In this document: piece by piece, positions 46,008 through 55,015 of the stretch
How the letters are laid out: each line of letters opens with the position of its first letter
How positions within the stretch are numbered: the stretch's first letter is position 1
Source of the DNA: Cricetomys ansorgei
Lineage: Eukaryota; Chordata; Mammalia; Rodentia; Nesomyidae
Direction of reading: 5' to 3'
DNA: 64,000 nt
Assembly: GCA_026225945.1 (NCBI GenBank)
Contig: JAMJFZ010003581.1
Span: forward strand, 7,878,501-7,942,500
Translations under genes and position numbers: made by a program
The notes under the pieces: generated by a model
Told to the model about the DNA's origin: nothing
Seen by the model: the letters and a program-made list of their open reading frames with translations, nothing else
Databases searched by the model: none

Positions 46008-46141
46008 TTTTGTCTTTATTTTGTGTTCTTTTGAGGCATGGGCTCCGGTAGTCTAAGCTAGCCTTTAATTTGCTATGCAACTGATGATAACCATGTACTC
46101 CAGATCCTCCTACATACACTTCCCAAGTGCTGGGATTATAG
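46008..46141 (-). mobile_element. B1-like SINE, antisense, truncated
   Basis: TTTGAGGCATGGGCTCCGGT, TAAGCTAGCCTTTAATTTGC and CTTCCCAAGTGCTGGGATTA follow antisense B1 and stop where the URR1-like element starts; the B1 5' end is missing on the other side. Confidence 0.7.
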
Positions 46142-46365
46142 CAGCAGTTCTCAACCTGTGGGTCATGACTTATTTGGGGGTCGAATAACCCCTTCCCAGG
46201 GCTTGGCTAAGACCATCTGCTTATCAGATATTCACATTACGATTCAAAACAGCAGCAACATTACAGTTATGAAGTAGCAATGAAAATGATTTTGTAGTTG
46301 GGAGTTCCCACAACATGAAGAACTATGTTAATGGGTCACAGCATTAGAAAGGTTGAGAACCACTG
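46142..46365. mobile_element. URR1-like rodent hAT-type DNA transposon, copy 2
   Basis: Left end CAGCAGTTCTCAACC and right end GGTTGAGAACCACTG are near-perfect inverted repeats. The interior (CATCTGCTTATCAGATATTC, TTACAGTTATGAAGTAGCAA) is the reverse orientation of the copy at 9538. The flanking 8-mers GATTATAG and CTCCAGTG do not match, so no duplication is visible. Confidence 0.85.
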
Positions 46366-46429
46366 CTCCAGTGGGATGAGGACAGTGGAGACTGACACTC
46401 TGCATCTTAGAGTGATCCAGTGACCTGAG

Positions 46430-47145
46430 TTAACTTACCTAAGAACCTTCAAGTATGTCTTTAAGAAAACAAATAGCAATAAATGTTGGCGAAGGTGTGG
46501 ACAAGAGAGAACCTTTATGTACTGAAGTTGGGAATATCAACTAATCTAGACACTGTGGAAGTCAATATAGAGATTCTCCAAAAAAAAAAAAAAAAAAAAA
46601 GGGAAAGAAAAGAAAGAAAAAAAGAATGTATCTACCACATAGCCCAGCGCCTAGCTGTCTCACTCCTGGATAACCACCCAAAGGACTCCAAGTCATCACA
46701 ACACAGAGATATCTATACCTCAGTGTTTTTTGCAGCATTATGCACAATAGCTAAATGATAGAGCAATGCAGTTGCCCAACAACAGGAGAGCAGGAAGATG
46801 TACCGGTTATGTGTACACAATGGAAATGTTTCCAGTCATTAAGAACAAAGTCATGTTACTTTTAGGACAATGGGCCACCTGGAGACAATTATATCAAGCA
46901 AAGTAAACCAACTTCAGAGAGATAAATAATACATGTTTTCTCTCATTTGTGGTTCCAAAATTGTATAGAGATACATAAAATCACATAAGTATACATGACA
47001 TCAAAGTAGAAGTGAAACTATCTAGAACTACAAAAGGAACTAACAGGAGTGGTATTGAGTTGTGAAATGGGGGTCTGGGGGAGAATATTCAATGCATTAT
47101 ATATTCTGTACAAAACACTTCTTTGATTTAAAAATTCATTCAAGT
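46430..47145 (+). mobile_element. L1 ORF2 end and 3' part, older subfamily
   Basis: ATGTTGGCGAAGGTGTGGAC, TTGGGAATATCAACTAATCT, CACTGTGGAAGTCAATATAG, CTCACTCCTGGATAACCACC and GCAGCATTATGCACAATAGC trace the end of L1 ORF2 in sense, then TTTCTCTCATTTGTGGTTCC and an untranslated part. A poly-A of 20 with an A/G extension (46579-46625) interrupts the frame. No functional protein is possible. Confidence 0.85.
46579..46625. repeat. Poly-A / A-G rich run
   Basis: Twenty A followed by GGGAAAGAAAAGAAAGAAAA, within L1 ORF2 homology. Confidence 0.95.
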
Positions 47146-48442
47146 TCCACACATAAAATCTTAGGCTGTGACTCAGAACCCCAAGAGCTACCAAAGGAAG
47201 AGGTCCCCAAATATGTGTTGATGGCCCCTAGATAGCAGATTCCAACGGATGGTATCATATGGGGAACTGTGCATATTTTCTTTCTTTAGACTCTGCCCCT
47301 GTCCCAGTAGTGGAGAAATTCTATCCAGTAGCCTCAGCTCACAGTAATGTCCGTGTAACTGCCTGACCCTGCATGACTCAGCTGCTCAGCATGTGTGCTG
47401 AGCCCTCATGGCCTCTGCCCCCCACCCCCCACCCCTTGAGTCTTTCCATCTCTTCTTCCAGAATAGCAACTGTGAGCACCTTAGAGAATGGGGAAATGCC
47501 ACTTCAGAAAAACCACCACCTGTCACCAGGCTTTTCCTGGTCTCCCAAACCAAGGACACTCAATAAAACATGCTAGCCAGGGCGATCTGTGGTTCTTTTG
47601 ACTCAGTAGGCTGGAATGTTGCACAGAAGCACAGCGCACCTGCCCAAAAGAAGCAGTCACACTGCAACAGGAAGAAGAGCTCCCTCCCCCTTCACCCACT
47701 GTTTAACCTCTATTCTTTCTCTTCTCTCCTTGGTTAGAATAGTAAATTCCAAAAGAAGGGGGAGGGGTGAGTAGATAAAAGTTCCTTGTATTACCGACAT
47801 TCCTTCTGCTTCCAGGCTTTCCCAACGGCATTTTCAGTCCTGTAGCAGTACGCTACAATCTTTTACCTTCAATTGAGAGAAGGAGAAAGGAAAGATAGAA
47901 ATCTTCACCGCTTTTACAAGTGGCCTTAATATGGAGAGAGAGAGGTAGAAATCTTCACAGCCTCTTTTTAGGCTGTCCTAAGCTCCCATCTCTCCACTCT
48001 TTGTTCTCACACTAACAACCAACAAACCACCAACCAACACACACCTCGCTCTCACCCATCACTCTTAACAAACACCCACCTACTCTCAGGGCTTCAGAGC
48101 TTTTTTGCTGTAAGTCAAAACTTCCCATAAGTCCATGGGGCACACAATCCCAAAGACAAAAGACAGGTGCCAGAAGGACTGCACCCAACCAAATTATAGC
48201 CACCTGCATCAAGCCTTCCAATTCCAACTTGTAAACAACTATACCACAGCTGGGGTGAGAGCATGAACCTCTAGTGATTAGTCAATTAAACCAAAACGCT
48301 TTTCTTAACATAAAAATTCCAAGTGTTCCTCTACACTCTAATCGGTGCACCTTATTCATCACACCATACATGTGCACAGAGCAGGGGCATGCTGGAATAT
48401 GAAGGAGAACACAACAGTATGGAGACAGAGAGAAAGGAAAAC
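47146..48442. other. Unrecognised, with a two-unit 50-bp tandem
   Basis: TAGAAATCTTCAC occurs at 47896-47908 and 47946-47958, exactly 50 bp apart, with weaker similarity in between. A purine stretch, AAGAAGGGGGAGGGGTGAG, is at 47753-47771. No gene or family recognised. Confidence 0.45.
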
Positions 48443-48462
48443 GAAGTGAATTTTAAAAAAAA

Positions 48463-48701
48463 AATTTTTTTTTTGAGATTTGTTTATTTCTATTTTATGT
48501 GTATCGGTGTTTTGCCTGCATGTATTTCTATGTACCATGTGTGCATGCCTCCTGTCCAGGGAGGCCAGAAGAGAATGTTGAAACACATGGTTCTGGAATG
48601 ATAAATGGTTTGGAGCTCCTATGTGGGTACTGAGAATTGAACTTGGGTCTTCTGCAAGAAAGGCCAGTGTTCTTACCCACTGGTCATCTCTCCAGCCTCA
48701 G
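48463..48701 (-). mobile_element. B3/B2-type SINE, antisense
   Basis: T-rich start, TTTATTTCTATTTTATGTGT, GTTTTGCCTGCATGTATTTC, TGAGAATTGAACTTGGGTCT and CTGGTCATCTCTCCAGCCTC are the antisense B3 order, ending with the tRNA-like head. GAAGTGAATTTT (48443-48454) and GAAGTAAATTTT (48702-48713) form a 12-bp duplication with one mismatch. Confidence 0.92.
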
Positions 48702-48715
48702 GAAGTAAATTTTTT

Positions 48716-49291
48716 TAAATGCAGAGAGCAAATACTGTATTTTGAAACTGCATATCTCCCAAATAAGTGTCTGTTAGTAGGGAAATTTCTAGAAAAGAGA
48801 TTAACTCCTTCTTAAACACCAATATCTGTCTCCAATAAAGTAGAACAGAAATGCCTATCAGTGAAGGAGGATTCCACAGAGCCTGGGGGATAATTGATAT
48901 GAAGAATTGGCCAAGACGCAAAATTCTATAAAAGGGAAACCCACTGTGAAGAGTAAAATGGTAGAAACCCGTATGTGTGACTGGTGTTCCCGTTACCTGA
49001 TTTTCTTCTCTTGCTGTATTCAGGCTCATAATTGGGGCGGACTCTATGCACTCCATTCTGGGGAGAAGGCTTGGCTCTGTCAGTGCCACGACTCCCAACC
49101 TAGCCCTATATCCTTCCATCATTTCCAGGCATCCATTGAGTCCATCGAGCAGAGATCGCAGACTTCACAGTGGCTGAGATGGTAGAGAAACTGGGCCAGC
49201 AAATCTCCCCTCTACACCCTCTATACCAGCTTCAAGGGAAGAAAGCAGCATCTTGGGAGTGATTGACGAGCTGAGTATTAGCTGGTGCCTC
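48716..49291. other. No feature recognised
   Basis: A 135-codon open frame on minus (48715-49122) and a 92-codon frame on plus overlap; neither shows a domain. TATAAAAGGG at 48929-48938 is an isolated TATA-like match. Confidence 0.35.
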
Positions 49292-49637
49292 TGTTGTGCC
49301 CAGTTTTTGAATCCTCCTCCTCCCCAAGTACCAGCAGGAGACCACCAATTCTGATGCAAAAGCAAGGAGCCTTTCTTCCGCAGAGCAAACCAGTGCGCTG
49401 GAGTCTGGACCTTGAGAAGCTTCCTGCAAGGGTTTTTAAAGGGAGCAGGGGAATCTCTCTGATTGGTCAGAAGCCAGGCACTGGATTGGCTCGTTAAATG
49501 TTACAAGACAAAAAAACAAGGATTTCTGGGAAAGTGAAAACTCGCTGTTAAACAGAGAGGTTTATGGGAAAGTGAGTACTTGACATTAAACCGAGGAGAG
49601 GTTAGTGCCTTTACCACTAGGGGCGCTGGGCTTTTTA
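49292..49637 (-). mobile_element. Endogenous retrovirus 3' LTR
   Basis: On the minus strand it carries two CCAAT boxes (plus-strand ATTGG at 49485-49489 and 49462-49466) followed by a TATA-like CTTTAAAAAC (plus 49432-49441), then an R/U5-like part ending GGGCACAACA at 49292. A polypurine tract, CTAGAGGGGGGAA on minus (plus 49638-49650), borders it upstream, as expected for a 3' LTR. The exact U3 start is uncertain because TG is not directly next to the tract. Class (ERVK or other) not determined. Confidence 0.6.
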
Positions 49638-50340
49638 TTCCCCCCTCTAGTTGTATCCTGAGTCAAATCTTTGACTCTATAGATATGGTTAATTGGGATC
49701 TAATAACCATCAGGTTCATGTATCTAATTTAAGATATTAATGATGCAAGGGCCCACAGTAATTAGTGGAAACAGAAAGTTCAAAGGCTCTTCATTGGCTG
49801 ACATTAGAGTTATTATCTAAGGGGTGCCTAAAAATGACAAAGAGACCAGTTATTAATTTTATGTTAGGCTCCCCTCTTTATTTTAAAGCAAGTGTTTTAT
49901 CATAGTGTCAGCTTAATGAATCTGAGTCTATCTGGCCTCAACAGGTACTGTTTTGGTGTGCCAATTGGCACTATACAAGCCATGTTCCCAGTCCTAAGGA
50001 GTTTTCTTTTGATTAAATGTTCCAACCTGAGGAAATGGGACATTGTAATCTCTTAGACTGCTTCCCGCTGAAACTGGATGTCATCCTCAAAAAGGGCCTC
50101 AAAAAGGTTGGTATTAGTGAAAAGCTGGAGTGAGGCGGGTTAAGCAACGGTATACATCCGGTTCGCGGATCCAGCAGCGTGGGCAGGGGTGGTCACATCA
50201 GCTGGGCTGGCCAACAGCTCTCAGCAAGTCCAGGACTCATAGCAGTTGAAGCAGTTTGACTCCTGGATGGTGTCTGTTACCCAAGTGGTAATCTGTTGAG
50301 ACATAAAAATCACCCAAATCCCAGATGCCTCTACATGTGA
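49638..50340 (-). mobile_element. ERV internal 3' region, degenerate
   Basis: Lies upstream of the LTR on the minus strand beyond the polypurine tract. It resembles the region between env and the 3' LTR of a rodent ERV by remembered sequence (for example TTGTATCCTGAGTCAAATCT and CATCAGGTTCATGTATCTAA on plus). No long reading frame survives. The upstream limit, about 50340, is a guess and the 5' half of the provirus is absent. Confidence 0.45.
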
Positions 50341-50554
50341 AAGATACCAAATGCGTTAATTCTCACTTTCATGAATGTCCTAAAGACAGAAAGAGAACAA
50401 ATACCACCAGGAGTATATAAGGGTACAATGCTAATCCTAAAACCATTTACCACAGAGCACTCAAAGGAGAAAAGTCTATCAGAGCAAGCCTATTTGGGAG
50501 GAGAAGGTGATCGGTGGCAGATAGAACAGGGCACTAGGGGTAGAGTAGTAAGAT

Positions 50555-50784
50555 TCTATTTTCTTTCTTTTTCTTTTTTCTTTTTTATTTTATTTTACGT
50601 GTATAGATGACTGTTATGTCTGTGCACCACATGTATACCTACAGCAACAGAAGAGGGTATCAGACCCCCCTGGAACTGGAGTTACAGACAGTTATGAGCC
50701 ACCATGTGGATCCTGGGAATTGAACCCATGTCCTCTGGAAGAACAGCCAGTGCTCTTAACCACTGAGCCGTCTCTCTAGCCCCT
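50555..50784 (-). mobile_element. B2/B3-type SINE, antisense
   Basis: A T-rich tail, TTTTATTTTACGTGTATAGA, GGAACTGGAGTTACAGACAG, GAGCCACCATGTGGATCCTG and TGCTCTTAACCACTGAGCCG end in the tRNA-like head TCTCTCTAGCCCC. TTCTATTTTCTTT before and CTCTATTTTTATTT after suggest a target-site duplication. Confidence 0.93.
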
Positions 50785-51239
50785 CTATTTTTATTTCAAT
50801 TTATAAATAGAAATGTGATAAATAAATGAATGTGCAAAATATTTGTTATTTTTATATTGTGTGATCTCCCCCACACACATACTTCCTCCAGAAATAATAA
50901 AGATGGTTCAAGGTTATGGCAGCTTGTCAATGTGATTTACCCCATTGATGAAGAGTAAAACATTCTGCAAAGCCCTGGGTTTTGCAGAATGTTTTGCAAA
51001 GCCCAGCACCTCCTCCGAACAAAGTTAAACAGCATTAAAGGTAACATCATTGGTTGTTTCAGTGGGTACAGAGAAGGCATCTGGAGCATCTTAGCAACAT
51101 TTGTTGCTTTAGAAGCAACTCTACTCTGCTTCCTGCTCTGCTGAGATGGGAGCAAGAAGCTGCAGCTTGGGATTGGATGTGAAGAAACAACTCTGTCTAT
51201 CGCGGATTTGTCTGAAGAGAACTGTGGTTGTGTTTGGTT
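50785..51239. other. Unrecognised, contains a perfect hairpin
   Basis: An inverted repeat at 50961-50991 has an 11-bp perfect stem, CATTCTGCAAA / TTTGCAGAATG, and a 9-base loop; a third related half copy (TTTTGCAAAGCCC) follows. No gene or repeat family recognised around it. Confidence 0.55.
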
Positions 51240-51485
51240 TCTGCTTATTTATTTGTTTTGTTTTTAATTCACACACTAGGTAGTGGATTTCCGGATGGCA
51301 TTTTAGTAAACACTTTGTTTTTATCGACCGTCCATCCCCATTCCCTACCCACTTCCTAGTACCCTTCTCCTCAGTAGTCCCCTCCCCACTCACGTATGTC
51401 CTATTAGCCTCATGCCCCACCCCATTCCTTAAAGTTTCTATATCCCCCGTTATGGTACCCTTTTCAGTTTCATGGCCTTTACTCT

Positions 51486-51523
<38 letters not shown>

Positions 51524-51525
51524 TA
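51240..51525 (-). mobile_element. L1 3'UTR, antisense
   Basis: TAGTGGATTTCCGGATGGCA, CATCCCCATTCCCTACCCAC, TTCTCCTCAGTAGTCCCCTC and TTTCATGGCCTTTACTCTCA before a CA tract match the pyrimidine-rich L1 3'UTR read in antisense. Confidence 0.65.
51489..51521. repeat. (CA)n microsatellite
   Basis: About 16 CA units at the L1 edge. Confidence 0.96.
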
Positions 51526-53049
51526 AAATCTAAGATCCACATATGAGAGGGGATGTGTAGTTCCCAGACGCTGTTTTCATGAGGATTTTTCTGATTACAG
51601 CTAATTTTGAAAATCTCTCTTTAGGCTAGTTAGCTCTGGGGATTTCTTCCTCTATTCTGAGTGGTTGGAGTCACTGCACATTATAAATGCATTGCTCAAA
51701 CTTGCAATCACCATCCCATACTTTAGGAGGTCTCTGAACCCCTTTCCTTTTGTCAAAGTCTCTGCTTTTATATTTAGAAGAGAATGAAGATTTAAAGGAA
51801 ACAAATGTCCTGTTAGTATCCCCCTTCCTCTCTTTCTCTCTCTTCCCTTCTCTTATCTTTCTTTGGTTAATCCAACAGAGCTAGAAAAGAAACAAATATG
51901 CTATATATACAAAATAACATATTGAAGAATTCTTTTCAAAATTTCTCCCCAAATCTTTTTGTCGACTAAAACCACATTGATAATTTTAGACATATCTATA
52001 TGTCTACATACTCCCCTTGGTGTAGCTGTTGAACAGAAATTCACCATCTTGTTGTAATCATACTCATATTTTTCCTTCCTGGTTAGAGATTTTAAGAAGT
52101 ATTTTATTCCGTGTAGGTGTCATGGTGCTGGAGTTGTTATTCTATAGACCGCACAGCTGTCCTCACATATCAGTTCCTATGTGGAGCCTACCTTTGTATT
52201 TAATTGTAGATGGAAATCTGGCTCCATTCTTTGGATAAGAAACAACTTTATCTACATCATGTTTCCCCATTGACCTATGGGGCTCTTTAAAAAAAACATA
52301 TATTAATTTTCCCACGTATTCAGGTCTATCTCTAGGTTCACTAATAATTTCTGTTTAGCATCCATACCACACAAACCTAACTGATAGTTTTTTGGTAAGT
52401 CTTAATAACTTGCAAAAGAAAAGTCTTAGTTTTCAGGTTGACTTTCCAAGCTGTAGGCTAAAGTTTTTCTATGCATTGACAAACAGATGGGACCAAACTT
52501 TATGAGTCAAGATTGGGAACTCCTACGCTCACTATAACTTAAGGAGATTCTCACTCTGGCCTGTAAGAGTGTGCACACAGGTATTTATTGAGTTGTTATT
52601 TATAGTGGTGTGAGGTGGAGTTGGCATTTTCCTGAAACCTATCACTAGGAGGACATGCTGATATCTGGAAGGTGAATATTGTGGGGTAAGAGACAATGAT
52701 CATAGTGTGTACAGAGACACTTGGCTTCCCTTACAGCATCCTCCTGGGGAAGTAAGTCAAAATAGTGAATCTATAGCACAGCATCACTTGAGTAAGCTTT
52801 AAGAAAAACAGACATGCATTAAGCAACCTACATTTTACAAGAAGTCATACAAGCGAAACCAGATACATCGGGTCCATTTTAATGCATGCCCGGGATGCAA
52901 TGGCAGATGAGAAGAGGACCTGGGATGAGATGGGAAAGGAAGAGGGCCTGAGAAAGAGAGGCCTCAGAGAAACCAGTGTTGGTGTTTGATATGCTGAGAA
53001 TCTGGATCAACCTGCAATCCAGAATAAGGGAGATGCATGAAGACTCTTG
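51526..53049. other. Mostly unrecognised; possible old L1 fragment
   Basis: At about 52290-52450, TTAATTTTCCCACGTATTCA, GGTCTATCTCTAGGTTCACT and CATCCATACCACACAAACCT resemble old L1 ORF2 in antisense (ATCTGT...CCAGTACCACACTGT), weakly. The rest shows nothing I recognise. Confidence 0.35.
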
Positions 53050-53392
53050 GATCTGGTGAGATGGCTCAATGGGTACAGTAAGTGATGCACAAACATGAGG
53101 ACCTGAGTTTGGATCACCACATCCCACATGAAAGCCTGACCCAGCAGCATGCACCTGTGATCCCAGGAGAAGAGGGGAAGTGAGGGCAGGAGGAGGCTGA
53201 CAGATCCCTGGGACTGACTGACCAGCCAGTTTAGCCAAAATGGTGAGCCCCATGCTCAGTAAGAGACCCGGTCTCAAATTTAAGGTAGAGAGTGATAAAG
53301 AAAGACACTCAAAATCAACCTCTGGCCTCGACAGGTACATTCATGTGTGTGCACACCCATAGACAAATAAACACTTGGTTTTTTTTTAAAGA
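53050..53392 (+). mobile_element. Long tRNA-headed rodent SINE (B4/RSINE1-like)
   Basis: ATCTGGTGAGATGGCTCAAT, AACATGAGGACCTGAGTTTG, CAGCATGCACCTGTGATCCC, GACTGACTGACCAGCCAGTT, GAGACCCGGTCTCAAATTTA and AACCTCTGGCCTCGACAGGT show the complete order. It ends in ACAAATAAACACTT. The 153-codon open frame on its minus strand is antisense to this SINE. Confidence 0.85.
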
Positions 53393-53401
53393 ACATTAAA
53401 C

Positions 53402-53632
53402 ATATTTTTTGTTTATTTTCAAGATTTGTATTTTATGTGCATGTGTGTTTTCATACATTTAGGTGTATACACCATGTGTATGCTTGGTTGCTTAGTGCCC
53501 TTGGAGGCCAGGGGAAGGGTTAGATCCTCTAGGACTGGAGTCACAGATGATTGAGAGCTGCCATGTAGGGTGCTGGGAATCTAACCTAGCTCCTCTGGAA
53601 AACTGGTGCCATCTCTCATCCCTCTGAGCCTT
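53402..53632 (-). mobile_element. B3-type SINE, antisense
   Basis: ATTTGTATTTTATGTGCATG, TTGGAGGCCAGGGGAAGGGT, GATCCTCTAGGACTGGAGTC, GGGAATCTAACCTAGCTCCT and TCATCCCTCTGAGCC are the antisense B3 order with a worn head. Confidence 0.85.
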
Positions 53633-53639
53633 GAACATA

Positions 53640-53799
53640 TTCTGTTTGTTTGTTTGTTTTTCGAAACAGGGTTTTGTTGTTGTAACTCTGGCTGTCCTAG
53701 AACTCACTCTGTAGACCAGGTTGACCTCGAACTCACAGAGATTTGCCTACCTCTGCCTCCCAAGTGCTGGGATTAAAGGCATGTGCCACTACCACCCTG
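53640..53799 (-). mobile_element. B1 SINE, antisense
   Basis: A (TTTG)n tail, TTCGAAACAGGGTTTTGTTG, GGCTGTCCTAGAACTCACTC, CTCGAACTCACAGAGATTTG and AAGTGCTGGGATTAAAGGCA. The antisense TTGTTGTAAC corresponds to the GTTACAACA variant of the B1s at 13613 and 28748. Confidence 0.96.
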
Positions 53800-54285
53800 T
53801 GTGCCCCTCCCTAAAGAACACATGGTGCCCTTCACCAATTATAGGACATCTGCTGTGCAGTAGTGACAGAAATGGGTGGAGTTTTCAATATTTGGGATAA
53901 ACTCGCCACCTATAACTAAAGCTTCCAAAGGCTTTATATACTATGAACAGACAACATAATATGACAAAAAACAATACAATGTATAAATATGTCTAAATGT
54001 GCTTTTAGTAGATAAAAAGTGTGGTTACAGATTTTGAAATGAACTCTGTAGGATCTCCTTTATTCTCTGTTAGACTAACCACAAAGAAATGAGAGATGAA
54101 AGAGAAAAAGGTTTGAAGGTCATACAGAAAATGTGTTACTCTAAATCTAAATCTACATTCTATTCCAAACATAAAAGCAATAGTTTTCCATTATCAAAGA
54201 TCTCTGCACTCCTTTCAGTGTATTTTAAGTGCATTTTCTATATACCATAGGAACAACTGTTTCAAAATTCTACATAGGAATAGAG
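53800..54285. other. No feature recognised
   Basis: AT-rich spacer before the nested LTR pair. Confidence 0.35.
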
Positions 54286-54918
54286 GCAAGAGCTGATGCA
54301 GAGGCCGTGGAGGAACGCTGCTTACTGGATTGCTCCTCAGGGCTTGTGTCTTAATGTTCTATTGCTATGAGAAGACACTATGACACAAGAAATTCTTATA
54401 CAAGAAAGGACTTAATTGGGGGCTTGCTTACAGTTTCAGAGGCTCAGTCCATTATTTTCATGGCGGAGAGCATGGCAGGGCGCTTGGTGAGAGGCAGGCA
54501 TGGTGTTGGAGAAGTAGTTGAGAGCTTTGCATCCTGATCCATAATACCAGGCAGAGAGACCAACACTGGGTCTGGCAGTAACACTTACTTCAGCAAAGCC
54601 ACACCCCTTAATCCTTCTAAACCTTTCAAACAGTTCCACTCCTTGGTGATCAAGCATTCAAATATAAAAGCCTATGGGTGCCATTCTCATTCAAACCGCC
54701 ATGACTTGCTCAGCATACTTTATAGAACCCAGGACCACCAATGCAGAGGTGTCCTTACCCACAGTAGACTGGGCCCTCCTCATTGATCACTAATTAAGAA
54801 AATGCCCTTCAGGCTTGTGAGATTACAGCCCAATCTTATGGAGTCATTTTCTCAATTAAGGTTCCCTCCTCTCAGATGGTCACAGCTTGCATTAAGTTGA
54901 CATAAAACTAGCCAGCAG
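54286..54918 (-). mobile_element. Rodent LTR, truncated, split by a second LTR
   Basis: GAGCTGATGCAGAGGCCGTG to GGCTTG (54341-54346), then CTTGCTCAGCATACTTTATA to ACTAGCCAGCA (54708-54917), align in order with the solo LTR at 59989-60402. The two parts join cleanly if 54347-54703 is removed. The end corresponding to TTTCTATGGCTGTGATGAAA is missing. Sense is minus by comparison with the poly(A) signal orientation of the complete copy. Confidence 0.8.
54347..54703 (-). mobile_element. MT-type (ERVL-MaLR) LTR nested in an older LTR
   Basis: On plus it reads TGTCTTAATGTTCTATTGCT, ACAGTTTCAGAGGCTCAGTC, GGCATGGTGTTGGAGAAGTA, CAAGCATTCAAATATAAAAG and CATTCTCATTCAAACCGCC, the antisense of a mouse-transcript (MT) MaLR LTR as I recall it. 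Flanks GCTTG (54342-54346) and ACTTG (54704-54708) form a 5-bp duplication with one mismatch, the size typical of ERVL-type insertion. Confidence 0.82.
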
Positions 54919-54919
54919 G

Positions 54920-55015
54920 GGGTCTCATAAACATTAAATAAGACAATCCATGTAAAGAACTTACAATGATCCTAGTCATCAGTACTTGTTCAATAAATAC
55001 TAGCTATTAGTCTCA
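54920..55015 (+). mobile_element. MIR SINE fragment
   Basis: CATTAAATAAGACAATCCAT, GTAAAGAACTTACAATGATC and CTTGTTCAATAAATACTAGC match the 3' half of MIR, starting directly where the LTR ends. Confidence 0.75.

Noticed and set aside
48715..49122. 135-codon open frame on minus
   Set aside because: Overlaps a plus-strand open frame, has no recognised domain, and begins and ends in unremarkable sequence next to a SINE.
52879..53340. 153-codon open frame on minus
   Set aside because: It is the antisense of a long rodent SINE; similar frames arise from many SINE copies.
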